Source: Latrodectus hesperus
Taxonomy: Eukaryota > Arthropoda > Arachnida > Araneae > Theridiidae
DNA: 64,000 nt
NCBI GenBank assembly: GCA_037975125.1
Contig: CM075860.1
Location: 23,593,274 to 23,657,273, forward strand
Reading direction: 5' to 3'
Under the pieces are notes generated by a model. That model saw only the letters and a program-made list of their open reading frames with translations. It was not told the DNA's origin and ran no database searches. Each line of letters opens with the position of its first letter. Positions within the stretch are counted from its first letter, which is position 1. Shown here piece after piece: positions 10,837-23,830 of this stretch. The position numbers and the translations under genes were made by a program.

Positions 10837-13159
10837 CAAGTCCAATTATAACTTGATTAAATTCGCACATCTAAATTTAAATCATTGTAGAGCTGCAAAT
10901 GCAACTTTATCACAAGACATACAAGACTTAAAGCTAGACTTCATCTCACTTAATGATCCGTTTACCTATGAGGGACACATCACAGGCTTCCCACTCCAAC
11001 TTACAATCACAGCAAGTAGTAATACAAAGGCAGCAGTGATCAGCAGGAAACAGCACACAGTGACACCGGTACATGTCGCGCAAGAACTTGAAGTTGTTCA
11101 GGTAAAATTTAATAATGAACTTTACTTCATTTGCTCAATCTACTGCCCACCATCTCGGGACTTAGACACTTCCATTAAGGAATTAGGAAATTTATTGGAA
11201 CACTACCACAGCCAGAAATGGATCATACTAGGTGACTTCAACGCGAAGTCCACAACTTGGAGCCCGCGTAACACCGAAAACAGAGGACACACTTTAATAG
11301 ACTTTGCTTCAAAACACGACCTTATCTTTGAGAATGACGTAAACAGTCGTCCAACTTACATTAGCACTTTAGGCGAGAGTTGGATCGATCTGCTTATCAC
11401 AAAGAACCTTAACAGTAAAAACATCTCTAACTGGCAGATTGACGACAGATTTACGGAGAGTGATCACCAACTAATGACCTTTAATTTAACTAACGCCAAA
11501 GTACACTTTAACTCTAACTCAAGATTTAACTTAAATAATCTAAACTGGATCAAATTTAAAGATGAACTCAAGAACACTCCAGAGCTATTTCCGATTCCTA
11601 AAGCTAAGAACATTGAAGATTACATAGAACTCATTGAGGCACACATTACAACTCTCTGTAAAAAACACAAGAAGAAGTTTAAGAATATACCTAACTCTAA
11701 CTACTGGTGGACCCCGGCGCTAACTGAAGCACGGAGCAAGGTCAGGGCCCTTAGGAGACGTTATCAGGCGGAGACTAACACATCTAGGAGGGATTCCAAA
11801 AAGAAAGACTTTAAAGTAGCCGCTGCAAGGTATAGGAAACACCTACTCCTAGCAAAACAAACTGCATTCAGACAATTTCTCGGCACCATCACTGAACACA
11901 ATGCCTTTGGCGGTACCTATAAGATTGTCAGGGATAAATTAAGAAGACCGGAATCCACTAAGAAAATCCTTCGCAGTGATGGAAGTTACACAAACTCCTC
12001 AGAAGAGGCAATCAATGAGATATTGGGTTATCACTTTCCGAACCAGGTTTCAGTCCGACAATCAGAATTTACAACTACACCAGACGATCCACCGATCACG
12101 ATAGATGAGGTCCAAGCGACAATCAAGGAGATGGACAAAAATAAGGCCCCAGGACACAATGATGTCTGCCTCGACATTTATGAGGAACTTTTTAACATGG
12201 ATAAAGCTTGGTTTACTAGCATCCTAAACAGCTGCATCAGCAAGGGAATCTTCCCGCGCATCTGGAAAAAGGCCAGGGTGATACTCATTCCCAAAGATGG
12301 AAAAGATACCTCTAAATGCGATTCTTATCGTCCCATCTGCCTACTTCTCATTTGGGGAAAGATTCTTGATAAGATTTTACATAAAAGAATTAGTCACTTC
12401 TTCCATTCAAGTTCACTCCTACACCATAACCAATTCGGTTTCTGCAAAGGCAAGAGCACTTCTGACGCAATCTTCCAAATCACTAAAATCATAAGGAACA
12501 ACCAAAAGAATAAAAGGTATACTTGCATGATCTCTCTCGACATTAAGAACGCTTTCAACTCGGCAAAATGGGAGGATTTAATTGGCCTAATGAAGAAGTA
12601 TCAGGTGTCGAATAACATATTCCAAACAATTTGCTCATTTTTGAATCAAAGAACCTACATCAATGCGAATAATCAACCAGTTTCCTACACGAACGGAGTC
12701 CCTCAAGGTTCAAGTCTAGGACCCTTCCTCTGGCTCCTAATTGCGAATGAGTTATTAATCCAAGACTTCGGCCCCCATGTCACCTGTCAAGCTTTTGCTG
12801 ATGACGTAGCCCTTTTAATTGATAACACCTCATACTTCAAATTCTCCAAACAATCCAGAAGACCGTTAAGCATTATAGAAAATTGGACTCAGAAATTCAG
12901 CCTCCAATTAATTATTGCCAAGTGCCAATACACGATTTTTGAATTTGGAAAGGACATCACTAGAAGACCAGGAATTAGTATACGAGGGGAGAAGATTGTC
13001 TATACTAGGGAAATCAAATACTTAGGAATTATCCTAGATCCTAAACTCACCTGGAATAACCATCTTTCTAAAGTGAAGGAATCAATTAGCAGCATCATTA
13101 ATAAACTTGCAAGAATCACCAGGGTTACTTGGGGTTTAAACCCCTCTGTAATTAAATGA
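10823..13159 (+). pseudogene. LINE ORF2, endonuclease and reverse transcriptase part
   Basis: A 778-codon frame; the likely start is the ATG at 10829. The N-terminal apurinic-type endonuclease shows LGDFNA with Asp near residue 138, SWIDLLIT, and SDHQ with Asp near residue 214. The reverse transcriptase follows, with NKAPG near residue 443, SYRPICLL, PQGSSLGP, and the catalytic FADDVALL with the Asp pair near residues 660-661. The enzyme family nicks chromosomal DNA and copies element RNA at the nick. The frame stops at TGA 13157-13159 and continues one base out of phase at 13156, so a single-base indel separates it from the RNase H part. All seen catalytic residues are intact. Confidence 0.9.
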
Positions 13160-14325
13160 TATACAACATTGCCATAGAAAGCATAATTTTGTACGGATCC
13201 CCGGCATGGTACAATAACACTGTTAGACAGAATACCAAGCTACAACAGATCCAAAGGATTGCCCTCTTAAAAATTGCCAAGTCCTACAAGACAACATCTA
13301 CCCACGCCTTCCAAGTTTTATCGGGATGCCCACCCATTTTCCTCAAGGCTCAGGGGCTACAACTAAGATATTTACTTTGGAGAAGACATGAGGAAATTAA
13401 GATCAATGATAGGACATTTAACACAATTAATGCATGGACATTTCCCAACACCTTTCGCCCGCCATGGATGGCCGCGAATATCAATTGGGACTTTCAATCA
13501 AATCACAAGGCTTTATTCGCCTATACTGATGGATCAAGAATGAATGGCCGCACGGGATGTGCAGCATTAATCTTCAAAGAAAAAGACATCATCTTCAAAT
13601 ACCAGAAGAGATTAAATGACGAGGCCACTGTTTTTGAGGCCGAGGCCCAGGCCATCTTGGGAGCCATCAATCACACAATCCACTTAAATGAAACATGCCA
13701 CATTCACACTGACTCCCGCTCAGTTCTACATGCACTCTCCTCAACAGATACTTACAGTGACATGATCAGAGAAATCCAAGAATTACTCATTGACCATAAG
13801 CAACGGTTTACCTTTCATTGGGTAAAAGCTCATTGTGGTATTCAACACAATGAAGAAGCGGATACCGCAGAAAAAGAGGCCACCTACCTTGAAAACATAG
13901 AGATAACAGTTAGAACCAGCAAACAACAGATGAAAAAGATCATTGAGGATTACATCATTGCAAATTGGCAAAGTATCTGGGACAGTTCAGAGAAAACTAG
14001 AAGGTTACATAACTTCTGCCCTAAAGTCTCTAAGGCTTTAGGGGATTTCTATTTCAATCAAGTCTTTACCGGGTACGGAGTGTTTGGAAGTTACAGAAAC
14101 AGGTTCCACAATAAATCGGAACTCTGTATCCACGATAATGAATTCTGCGACCCTGAACACCTTATTCTACGTTGCACCAAGTACCAACACAACAGGAACA
14201 AGTGGTTCCCGAAGGGCTATACCTCCTTCAATCCCCTTCACTTATACAAAAACCGAAATGTCCAGATAGGCATGAGAGAAATCATTCAGACGGAGCTACA
14301 AGATCGGATGAATGACCTGCTGTAA
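13156..14325 (+). pseudogene. LINE ORF2 C-terminal part with RNase H domain
   Basis: This 389-codon frame continues ORF2 after the frameshift near 13157. It starts with the end of the reverse transcriptase thumb (ILYGSPAWY). The RNase H fold follows: YTDGS (Asp near residue 125), FEAEAQA (Glu near 161), HTDSRS (Asp near 186) and VKAHCG...NEEAD (Asp near 236), so the four-residue active site is present. A C-terminal CDPEHLILRC motif resembles the terminal Cys-His knuckle of R1/I-type elements. An ORF2 with endonuclease, reverse transcriptase and RNase H points to the R1/LOA/I group; I cannot place it more finely by eye. The overlap is ATGA. Confidence 0.9.
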
Positions 14326-14800
14326 TTAAACACAAACTTTCATTGTTTAATACCTCACATATTCTGTTCCACTGTACAAATTGTAAATATCTTCTTATCC
14401 ATGTTATTATTTTCATTATTGTATTTGTAACCAAGATGTATATAATTTTGTTTTCTGTAATAAAGGCCTGAGAGGCCCAATCTTCTAGTCGGAGAGAGTC
14501 ACAATAGAACGCCATCTTTGAGACGCTATATTCCCTCTTTTGGGACTTAGGAGATCTTGGCATCAGTGCCATCTCCATCGCACAGTTTGGACTTGTCCTG
14601 ACCTTGTGTCCACTGAGTTTCTAAGTACTGACAGACTATCGCACGCGTTCATCCACCGTATACCTTCGGGTGGGTCAGTGTAACATCTTTGTCGTTACAC
14701 CTCAGGTTTGGTTGTTTCTAGTCATTTGGAATCCTCTTTAAATTGTAGGTCCCGGATTGACTAGCTCTCGTGAGTAAATAATCTAAATAATCATATCAAT
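14326..14800 (+). other. LINE 3' untranslated region
   Basis: Non-coding sequence continues with non-AT-biased composition after the ORF2 stop. A polyadenylation-type AATAAA lies at 14459-14464, followed by the palindromic GGCCTGAGAGGCC. The sequence TTACACCTCAGGTTT near 14694 also occurs near 9493 in the 5' region. The 3' end is not sharply defined. Confidence 0.5.
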
Positions 14801-15319
14801 GAGCGACATACAAATCAAGAAATCAAATCAATCACTTTTTCTAATTATTTAGACCTGCTGCAACGACACTGTGCAGTTCAATTTTATGTAATAACCAACC
14901 TTTCTACATGTATTCCATGCACCAACAACAGCACCAAATCATTTCATTGGTACCCTTATGTACCAGATTTGTGGTTTTCGTAATGCCTTGCTTATGTATC
15001 ATTTATAACAACCATGTCAAACTGATAAAATATTTTGTGTTGTTAACAAATTATACCCGGGATTTTCATCTTTCTACAAACAATGGATAGAAATGATGTC
15101 ACTTTATATAAGGGTGTACCCTGTGGATGTGCCACCATGGTCTCGGAAGTGGGTGAGCCTTTGTCACTTAGAAGCATGGACAAAGCAGAACCCCCAGCTT
15201 TCCTTTCTACCACAGTGAAGACATTATGGTCACGACCTCTTAACATTACTTATCAGCCTTTAATGAATAGAGTGGATCTTCGTTGATTAGGACGTTGTTC
15301 TCCTTATCGAAAAACAGTG
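14801..15319. other. Unassigned non-coding DNA
   Basis: Overlapping short frames at 14908-15286 on both strands lack recognisable domains. The sequence between 15080 and 15300 is GC-richer than background and may be an unrecognised transposon piece. Confidence 0.4.
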
Positions 15320-15491
<172 letters not shown>

Positions 15492-15499
15492 CAGATCAC

Positions 15500-16245
15500 G
15501 AAGAACAATAAAACAAGTAAGACAAAATTTGGGTAATCACTGACAAGAATGAAAGGCACATTGAGCACTGGCAACAGTGGCTCAAAGAAGATATGCTTTG
15601 GAACTCGGAATGAACTTCAGTTATTTTTTCTGATGAAAAAATATTCAATTTAAATGGCCCAGATGGTTGTCAATGTTATTGGCATTGTCTGGGTACACAA
15701 GAAGAAACTTATTTTACCTGAAAGATAGGAGTAGCCAGTTTAATGGTTTGGATATCAGTTGAGTAAGTTGGAAAGACTAATCTAGTGCTTCTGGATGAAA
15801 GACAAAAACATAGATTACCTTCAAATTTTAAATTCAGAGTTTCTTACCTATGGTGCTGAGCTAGTAGGAGAAAATTGAATATGTCAGCAATATAGAGCAT
15901 CAATTAACACGGTCAATGGCGCTAAAAATTGGTTTGAATCAAATAATGTTCGGGTTTTGCCATAGCCTTCTAAAAGTATAGACCTCAATATTGCTTAAGT
16001 TGGTTAAATTAATATTGCTTAAGGTCATTAGTTATTCGGCTAGTTTACGCCAGAGGCAATGTTTGATCTTTGATCGAACATCGAGAAGCTTTGAATTGAG
16101 TTTTGGGCATTTTTTTGTCAAATGAAAATTCAAGACTCGTATCAGTCGACGGCAAATAGAGTCTTTGCAGTAGTTAAAGCAAATACAAAAGAATCCCTTA
16201 TTAACAAGATTTTTACTTTCATGATTTAGAACTGTCCTACTTTTT
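15500..16245 (+). pseudogene. Decayed Tc1/mariner-superfamily (Tc3-like) transposase
   Basis: Conceptual translation across frames and stops gives fragments typical of Tc3-like transposases: VIFSDEKIFNLNGPDG with the first catalytic Asp, a YWH-containing stretch, ASLMVW, and then LVLLDERQ. Further on there are remnants of a second catalytic region and a degraded tail near 16150. Many stops and indels show that it is dead. Nothing upstream of the DNA-binding half is recognisable; the (TA)n array at 15320 may replace or border it. Tc1/mariner elements insert at TA, which fits the setting. Confidence 0.65.
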
Positions 16246-16427
16246 TCACACAGTATGATGAATGAGATTAATTTTTAATTATAAGAAGCAAGTAGTTTTT
16301 TATTCCATGTTACATATATAGTTATCTAATTGTAAATAAGTTTTTTAAAAGTACTGTAATGAAATAATTTTGTAAAAATTCAAAACTCTTCGCTTATTCG
16401 AAACATTTTCGAGTCATTCTGCTTTTC

Positions 16428-17330
<903 letters not shown>

Positions 17331-17339
17331 GTATGGTTA

Positions 17340-18740
17340 ACTCTGTTTTTAAATCAAAGAAAAATACAAAAAATGTTCATTACAGTTAAAAACATTGATA
17401 ACTGATTGATAAAAAATTAGCAGATTAATAGCTGAAATAATTGTAAAGTATATCATTAAATTGAAATTACTTCTCCATTACGTTTTGAGCGAAACGTAAT
17501 ACAATTTCGTAAATTATTTCAAGTTTCGTGCATTTTGTGTGAAAATTTCTTATATTTACTGAACAAAATGCAATAAACGTTCAATTTGTAAAAATAATTA
17601 AACATATTTTAATATATATCTTTAACGTCTGTTATGTCCCTCAGCAATTGAGTAGAGTTGTGTGATTTTAATCAACACCCTCCATTAAATTTAATAACTA
17701 TGACTAGGGCTTAGAAATAAGTTCATATTTATTTCTGCTGAATTTTCGAATTTTAAATTTTCAATACTTTTTGTACTAAACTCAATAAATAAATCAAAGT
17801 ATTTTTGTCCAACATAAATTCTCCATTACCATAATTAGCACAAACTGCAATAAGGGCTTCATCATGTTTAACTAAATAAATATGAAGAGCATTTAACAAA
17901 TCGATACAAGTTAATTTAATAAAATTAAGTTTATTATCAAAATTAGTTCAAATCTTCAATGCCTTCTATATTAACTCAATAAAATAGTTCAAGTTTTTGA
18001 AATCAAAGTATATGGCTCAATTTGAAAAACTCTCTTTTCAACACAGAAAATAAGCTCAAAAATTAAAAATTACGTCAACTGTGATTCCTTAGAGTTAATT
18101 TAGCAAAATTATCTCAAATTTGCTCTATATCTTTTATATCAAACTTAACAAATAAGTTAAAGAGCTTTTAAAAATTAGTTCAAATACGATTCAACAGTTT
18201 TAAGCCAAAGTTGTCTCGATATTATACTCAATATAAATTAGCACATATGTTCAAATATTTAATTATTCCAGCATTCGATCAAAATATATATTACTAATAT
18301 GGTTAGCAGAATATTCATAAGTGAGGTTCAGGTGCCGTAAAATCCAGTATCCCAAATGCTGATTTTGAAGGGGTTTTGGCGGGTTTTCTTATGTATTTGG
18401 CAACCTGGTTTTATTACGTCATAGATATGAAAACCTGTGAAAATTATAGAGAAAATTCCATTTTGGATACCCTAATATTTACGTCCTCGTGCACGTCACA
18501 TTACGTCATTTTGGCAACATTTCTTCATCGCCAAAAAATTCACAATTTGGAATCCTGAATTATACGACATCTTTGCCACAAGTAAAGTTTGCAGTACTTT
18601 CTACACTAAACTCATAAAATAAATTCAAAAGCTAAAAATTGACCTTAACTTTAATTCTATAAAATTTGTTCCAATATCCAAAGTTTTATATGTTAAGTTC
18701 TGTAAAGATATGCATTAAAATTTAAAAGATAATTATCTTT
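17340..18740. other. AT-rich DNA with degenerate internal repetition
   Basis: Between about 17640 and 18720 short phrases recur irregularly (forms of AAACTCAATAAA, TTAGTTCAAAT and AATAAATTCAAA). This suggests a decayed tandem array. No coding region is recognised; the 60-codon frame at 18376 shows no motif. Confidence 0.4.
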
Positions 18741-18945
18741 AAATTTCAATATTTATGTTATAAAATTTTATAAGGAAATTACTTAATTTATTATTTAAAT
18801 TTTATTTACTTAAAATACTTAATTACTTAATTTAAATTTATAAGGAATAAAAATTATTTAATTTAAATTTATAAGGAAATTGATAATTAATAAATTAAGG
18901 AAATTATTCCTTATAAAATTTTATAAGGAAATTTAAAAAAATAGA
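18741..18945. repeat. Local AT-rich repeat built on TTATAAGGAAATT
   Basis: The phrase TTATAAGGAA(A/T) recurs several times within 200 bp, alternating with TTAATTTAAATT. There is also an inverted form near 18901 (TTCCTTATAAAATTTTATAAGGAA), so the tract can fold back. Confidence 0.6.
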
Positions 18946-19410
18946 TTTTAATTTGATTGTTTGTAAGAAAGACCTTCAAATGAATGCATCAGAACAAATA
19001 AATTATGAAACAAGCGTGAATTTTAGATGAATTTTCACTGCAAAGCGCAATAAATAGTTTCATTGTGAAAAATGAGATTTGCCGCGTAATAACTTTCCTT
19101 GGGACATCTTTTCATGCCATAAATATCTTCCCTCGGCGACAATAAAATGAAAACTTCCAGGGTTGGAATATGAATAAAATGTTTTTCTAGCGGTTAATGG
19201 CGTATGAAGAATGTTTAAACTTTGAACATAAAAACATATGCGGGGTCTATTTCAATCTTGGAAAATATGGGTATGCTTTTTCGTAAAATATCATATGGAA
19301 CGAGAGACGAGTTGAGTTGAGTTGTAGCTTGACATCATTTCTCTTTTGCGGTGCAGAACTTTATAAATAGCTTAATCTATGAGTTTTATGAAACATAGTT
19401 CAGTTTTTTT

Positions 19411-20165
19411 AAACGGATTCAAGACACTGTCATAGCATTTGCAGGCACTGAAAAGGATGAGAAACTTCTCATTCCAAAAGGGGAAAAAACTAGACAGCAT
19501 GATCGATGCAAAATAAATGCAAATAAAACATAAATTTTCTGTTTAAGTAAATAAATTTAAATATATTTTTGTAACTTAAAATATTATTTATTAAACGTCC
19601 AAGCACAAATTTATGTTAGAAGGCAGATATAAAGGTATATTTTTTGTATATTTTTTTAATAATGTTCATTTAAAGTAAATTTATTTAAAAATTTTTATAA
19701 TTCCTCTTTTAATTTCTGAACAGATTTAATCTAGGACAATGATTTAAGTAAAAGTCTTATGATACATAAATATGCGATTAAAAATTAATATTAATAGATA
19801 GATATGTATTTTTTGCATACTTTTAAAAACTTTCATTTAAAGTATACAATGTCTTTACTTAGAATTTTATAATATTTAATTCCATGATTTTAATTTAGAG
19901 CAATGTTTTTATAAAGTTGTAACCATATCTTTACTTAGAATTTTATAATGTGATTTGTTTAAATATTTTACGTAAATTATCTTATATGCTTACATTCTTT
20001 TGTAAAATGAATCATTCGCAACATTAATTATAATTAGCATTAAAAAATTAAAATGTGCCAAAAAATTTTAAAATATAGAAAAAGCAAATTCAAAAAATCC
20101 ACAAAAAATTAAAAAATTTTAAAGCAGAAAAAATTCTAATAATTCCAAACATATTATATTAATTC
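19411..20165 (+). repeat. Long divergent direct repeat, copy 1
   Basis: This copy begins AACGGATTCAAGACACTGTC and ends near AATTCCAAACATATTAT. It shares an ordered series of blocks with 22505-23215: ATTCAAGACACTGTCATA, TTATTAAACGT, TTTGTATATTTTT, CATTTAAAGTA, CTGAACAGATTTAAT, and TATGCTTACATT near the end. Within it the TTTTGTATA...CATTTAAAGTA module is itself repeated. No coding function is evident. Confidence 0.6.
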
Positions 20166-20539
20166 CAAACATGTAAATATATATGATAGTTTATGAAATA
20201 GCTTATATATAAAATGTTGTGATCTTTAAACTGAAATACTTAGTGAGATAAAAATCTATTTTTAAGATGATGATTAAATACCAAAATATATCATAAATCT
20301 TTGAAATAAAATATGAAAATATGCTCTTAAAATAATACACTTATCAGTGTGCTAATTTTAATTGTTTCTGTTTCATTTTCAAGAAATTACTGATATGATT
20401 GGTAAAGCAAATGTTCATTGTCACCATGAATTGGCTCAATCCTATAAATCTATAGCGATATATATATACGAAGACGTTACATTCTTTTCTAAATGCTTAA
20501 GAATGTTTATTTTGAGCATTCAGAATCATTAGTGACGCC

Positions 20540-20890
20540 ATTGTAGACGGTTATAGTTATCACGCAGGCCCCTTTTATGAAATTCTTCTTCGTTGTGCTT
20601 CTGCAAGAACTCAAAATGCAAATGAAAGTCTTCACAGCTGTATATGGAAAAAATGCTCAAAAGACATATTTGTATCTAAAAAGAGACTGTGCAGTAACTC
20701 TAGCCATCAGCGAGTTTAATTTTGGAGTTTTAAATACAACAAAACTACGTGCAGGAGTGTTGTCTGATCACACTTTAAAACTTGCAAAGAAAAAAAAGAT
20801 GCAACAAGACTTTCACAAAAAAATCGAAGATCATCAAGTTTTTATAAACTTCAACAAAAGTCAAAAAAATATAAAAAATTAAAACAAAAT
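20540..20890 (+). pseudogene. Mutator-like (MULE-type) transposase C-terminal fragment
   Basis: One frame from 20576 gives EILLRCASARTQNANESL followed by a CIWKKCSKDIFVSKK stretch. The adjacent frame then continues AVTLAISEFNFGVLNT and ends in a lysine-rich tail. The order RTQNANESLH, IW.KC.K..FVS.K, A...A...FN.G is one I associate with the C-terminus of Mutator-like transposases in arthropods. The switch between frames near 20690 shows a frameshift. No catalytic domain is recognisable upstream, so this is a remnant. The family name is from recall and should be confirmed by search. Confidence 0.5.
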
Positions 20891-21892
20891 CCAAAAGATA
20901 TTGCCTACAGTGTTGGAGCTTTTTAAAAAATATTAATTTAAAAAATTTAAGATATATGTGTTTAAAATTTTAGAATATTAATATTCTACCTATAAAAAAT
21001 AAATATGTATATAATAAAATCAAAAAGTAAAAATGTTTCGCATATTATAAACAACAATATTTGTTTTTCTGTTATTTTTTCCAATAACTTTGTATGTAAA
21101 ATAATTTTTAAAATATATATATTTTATGTTTACAATTTTGTATTTATCTAGAATTTTAAAATTAATACAGTATATGCTTAATGAGTTTATGCTTTCTATG
21201 CAATATATAATTTTTTCTAATGTTCGAAAAATTTTAAAAATGCAATTTGTAAATTTTAATTAATTAAATTTATTTTAAATAACATTTTAGGCTTTTTTTA
21301 ATAATGAAACCTACTTTTATGAAAAAATCATTAGAAACAATTTAATGGTATTTAAATATAAAATTATTGTCTCAAGTACCTCACAGATTTAAAATACTGT
21401 TTTTCTCAGATTTAAATTTTTTGATAAATATGTGAACGTAAAATGCTCCATGCTTTATGATGTTTTCTTCAAATGTTCCTAAAAAACTTGGTTGTAACTT
21501 TACTTAAAATTAAAATTTAAGGTCTGAAATTAATGTTGATGTGATATTTTTATGAAAAATTTTATAATATGTATTTAAAAATTTCTATTTAACAAATGTT
21601 CTTTGTAAAGTGTTATTTTTATAGATAGATAGTTTCGTATATAAATATACATTATTATTTATGAAAATTTAAAGAAAATATTTCCATATTTTAGACGCAG
21701 GGAGTTTCTTTTAGTATTGAACATTTATCGGATATTATAATTATCATTTATTGCCATAAATCACTTTTTAATTTATATTTTAACTTGAAATTTTACAATT
21801 TAACTTAAACATATAAGTTTCATATTTGTGCCAAATGACAAAAAATTTGGATAAAAATTGAAAAAATTAGTTTTGAAAGTCCACTGTCCCCT

Positions 21893-22504
<612 letters not shown>

Positions 22505-22505
<1 letters not shown>

Positions 22506-23215
22506 AATATGGATTCGAGATACTGTCATAAAATTTGTTGGCGTTAAAAAAGAAAGGAAAACTATATTCCGCACTCCAAAGAAAAATAATTTCTTATTAA
22601 ACATGCGAACTGAAATTTATGTTAGAAAATAAATGTATATTTTTTTAATATTTTTAACAATACTCATTTAAAGTAAATAACATTTTTTATTTAAAATTTT
22701 ATTATAATTATATATAATTCTGAACTGATTTAATTTAGAGCAATCGTTTTATTAATTTAAAACAATGATTTCATGATGAATTTTATAATGGAAATTGAAT
22801 TAACTATGCTAGAAAAAGGGAATGTTAATACATATAAATGTATTTTTTGTATGTTTTTATCAATACACATTCAAAATATACATAAATAATTGTTTTTAGA
22901 ATTTTATTAATATTTACTAGCATGGTTTTAATTTATAGAAATATGGTTTTATAAAGTTAAAAAAACGATTTCATTATACTTTTTACAATGTAAATTGACG
23001 ATACTATTCTAATTTCTTTGAAAATTTTACTTAAATTATACGGTATGCTTACATTTTTACCTAGAGGGAATCATTTGCACCATAAGTTATAATTTAAGTG
23101 TGCAAAAATTTATAAAATTGGAATTTTCTGTATAAACAAATAAAAATGGATCTTAAAAAACTCCACTAAAATTTTAAAATGTTTTAATACAGAAAATTAT
23201 AATAATTCAAAATAT
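22505..23215 (+). repeat. Long divergent direct repeat, copy 3
   Basis: This copy begins ATGGATTCGAGATACTGTCA and carries the same ordered modules as 19411-20165, including TATGCTTACATTTTT and the AATAATTC tail near 23205. Identity is clearly below that of a recent duplication. Confidence 0.6.
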
Positions 23216-23484
23216 AATAACGCAACTATTATCCTATAGCTTATAGCTCAGTTGCTAATATCAAAAATGTACTTTTAATTGCCAAACGTTTAAAATTATA
23301 CAAGGAATAAAATTTATAGAAAGTCCATTCTTTCCTGAAAAATTATCAAAATTGAAATGTTTGCGTTGTGAATAGATATAATTTATTGAATTTTAGAAGT
23401 TATTCATTATAGAAGAGCTTATAGTAGATAGTATCATTACATACGATATACAGCTCGTACCAAATTTAGATTATATTATATTAG

Positions 23485-23596
<112 letters not shown>

Positions 23597-23683
23597 GGTG
23601 TTTCATCAGCAAGGTAATGTGCTGTATCATCACAATCGCCAGAAACATTTTTTTTCTAACGGCGGGCACTTGAGGGTTGAACC

Positions 23684-23717
23684 ACGGCCAACTAGACACA
23701 CAAGACCGTGTAAGCTT
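23684..23717 (+). repeat. P element left terminal inverted repeat
   Basis: 34 bp matching the inverse of 29449-29482, with a GA/AG difference at positions 21-22. It is followed 15 bp inward by the palindrome TGACGTCA (23733-23740), which also lies near the right repeat. Confidence 0.95.
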
Positions 23718-23830
23718 GGCGGTCACGTGATATGACGTCACATTGGTCGTCTTAAGGAGAAACGATCGAAGCTGTGCGAAACAAACATTGTTTCATTTAC
23801 GGCGTTTGTTCGAAGTTTAAGCAATTTAAA

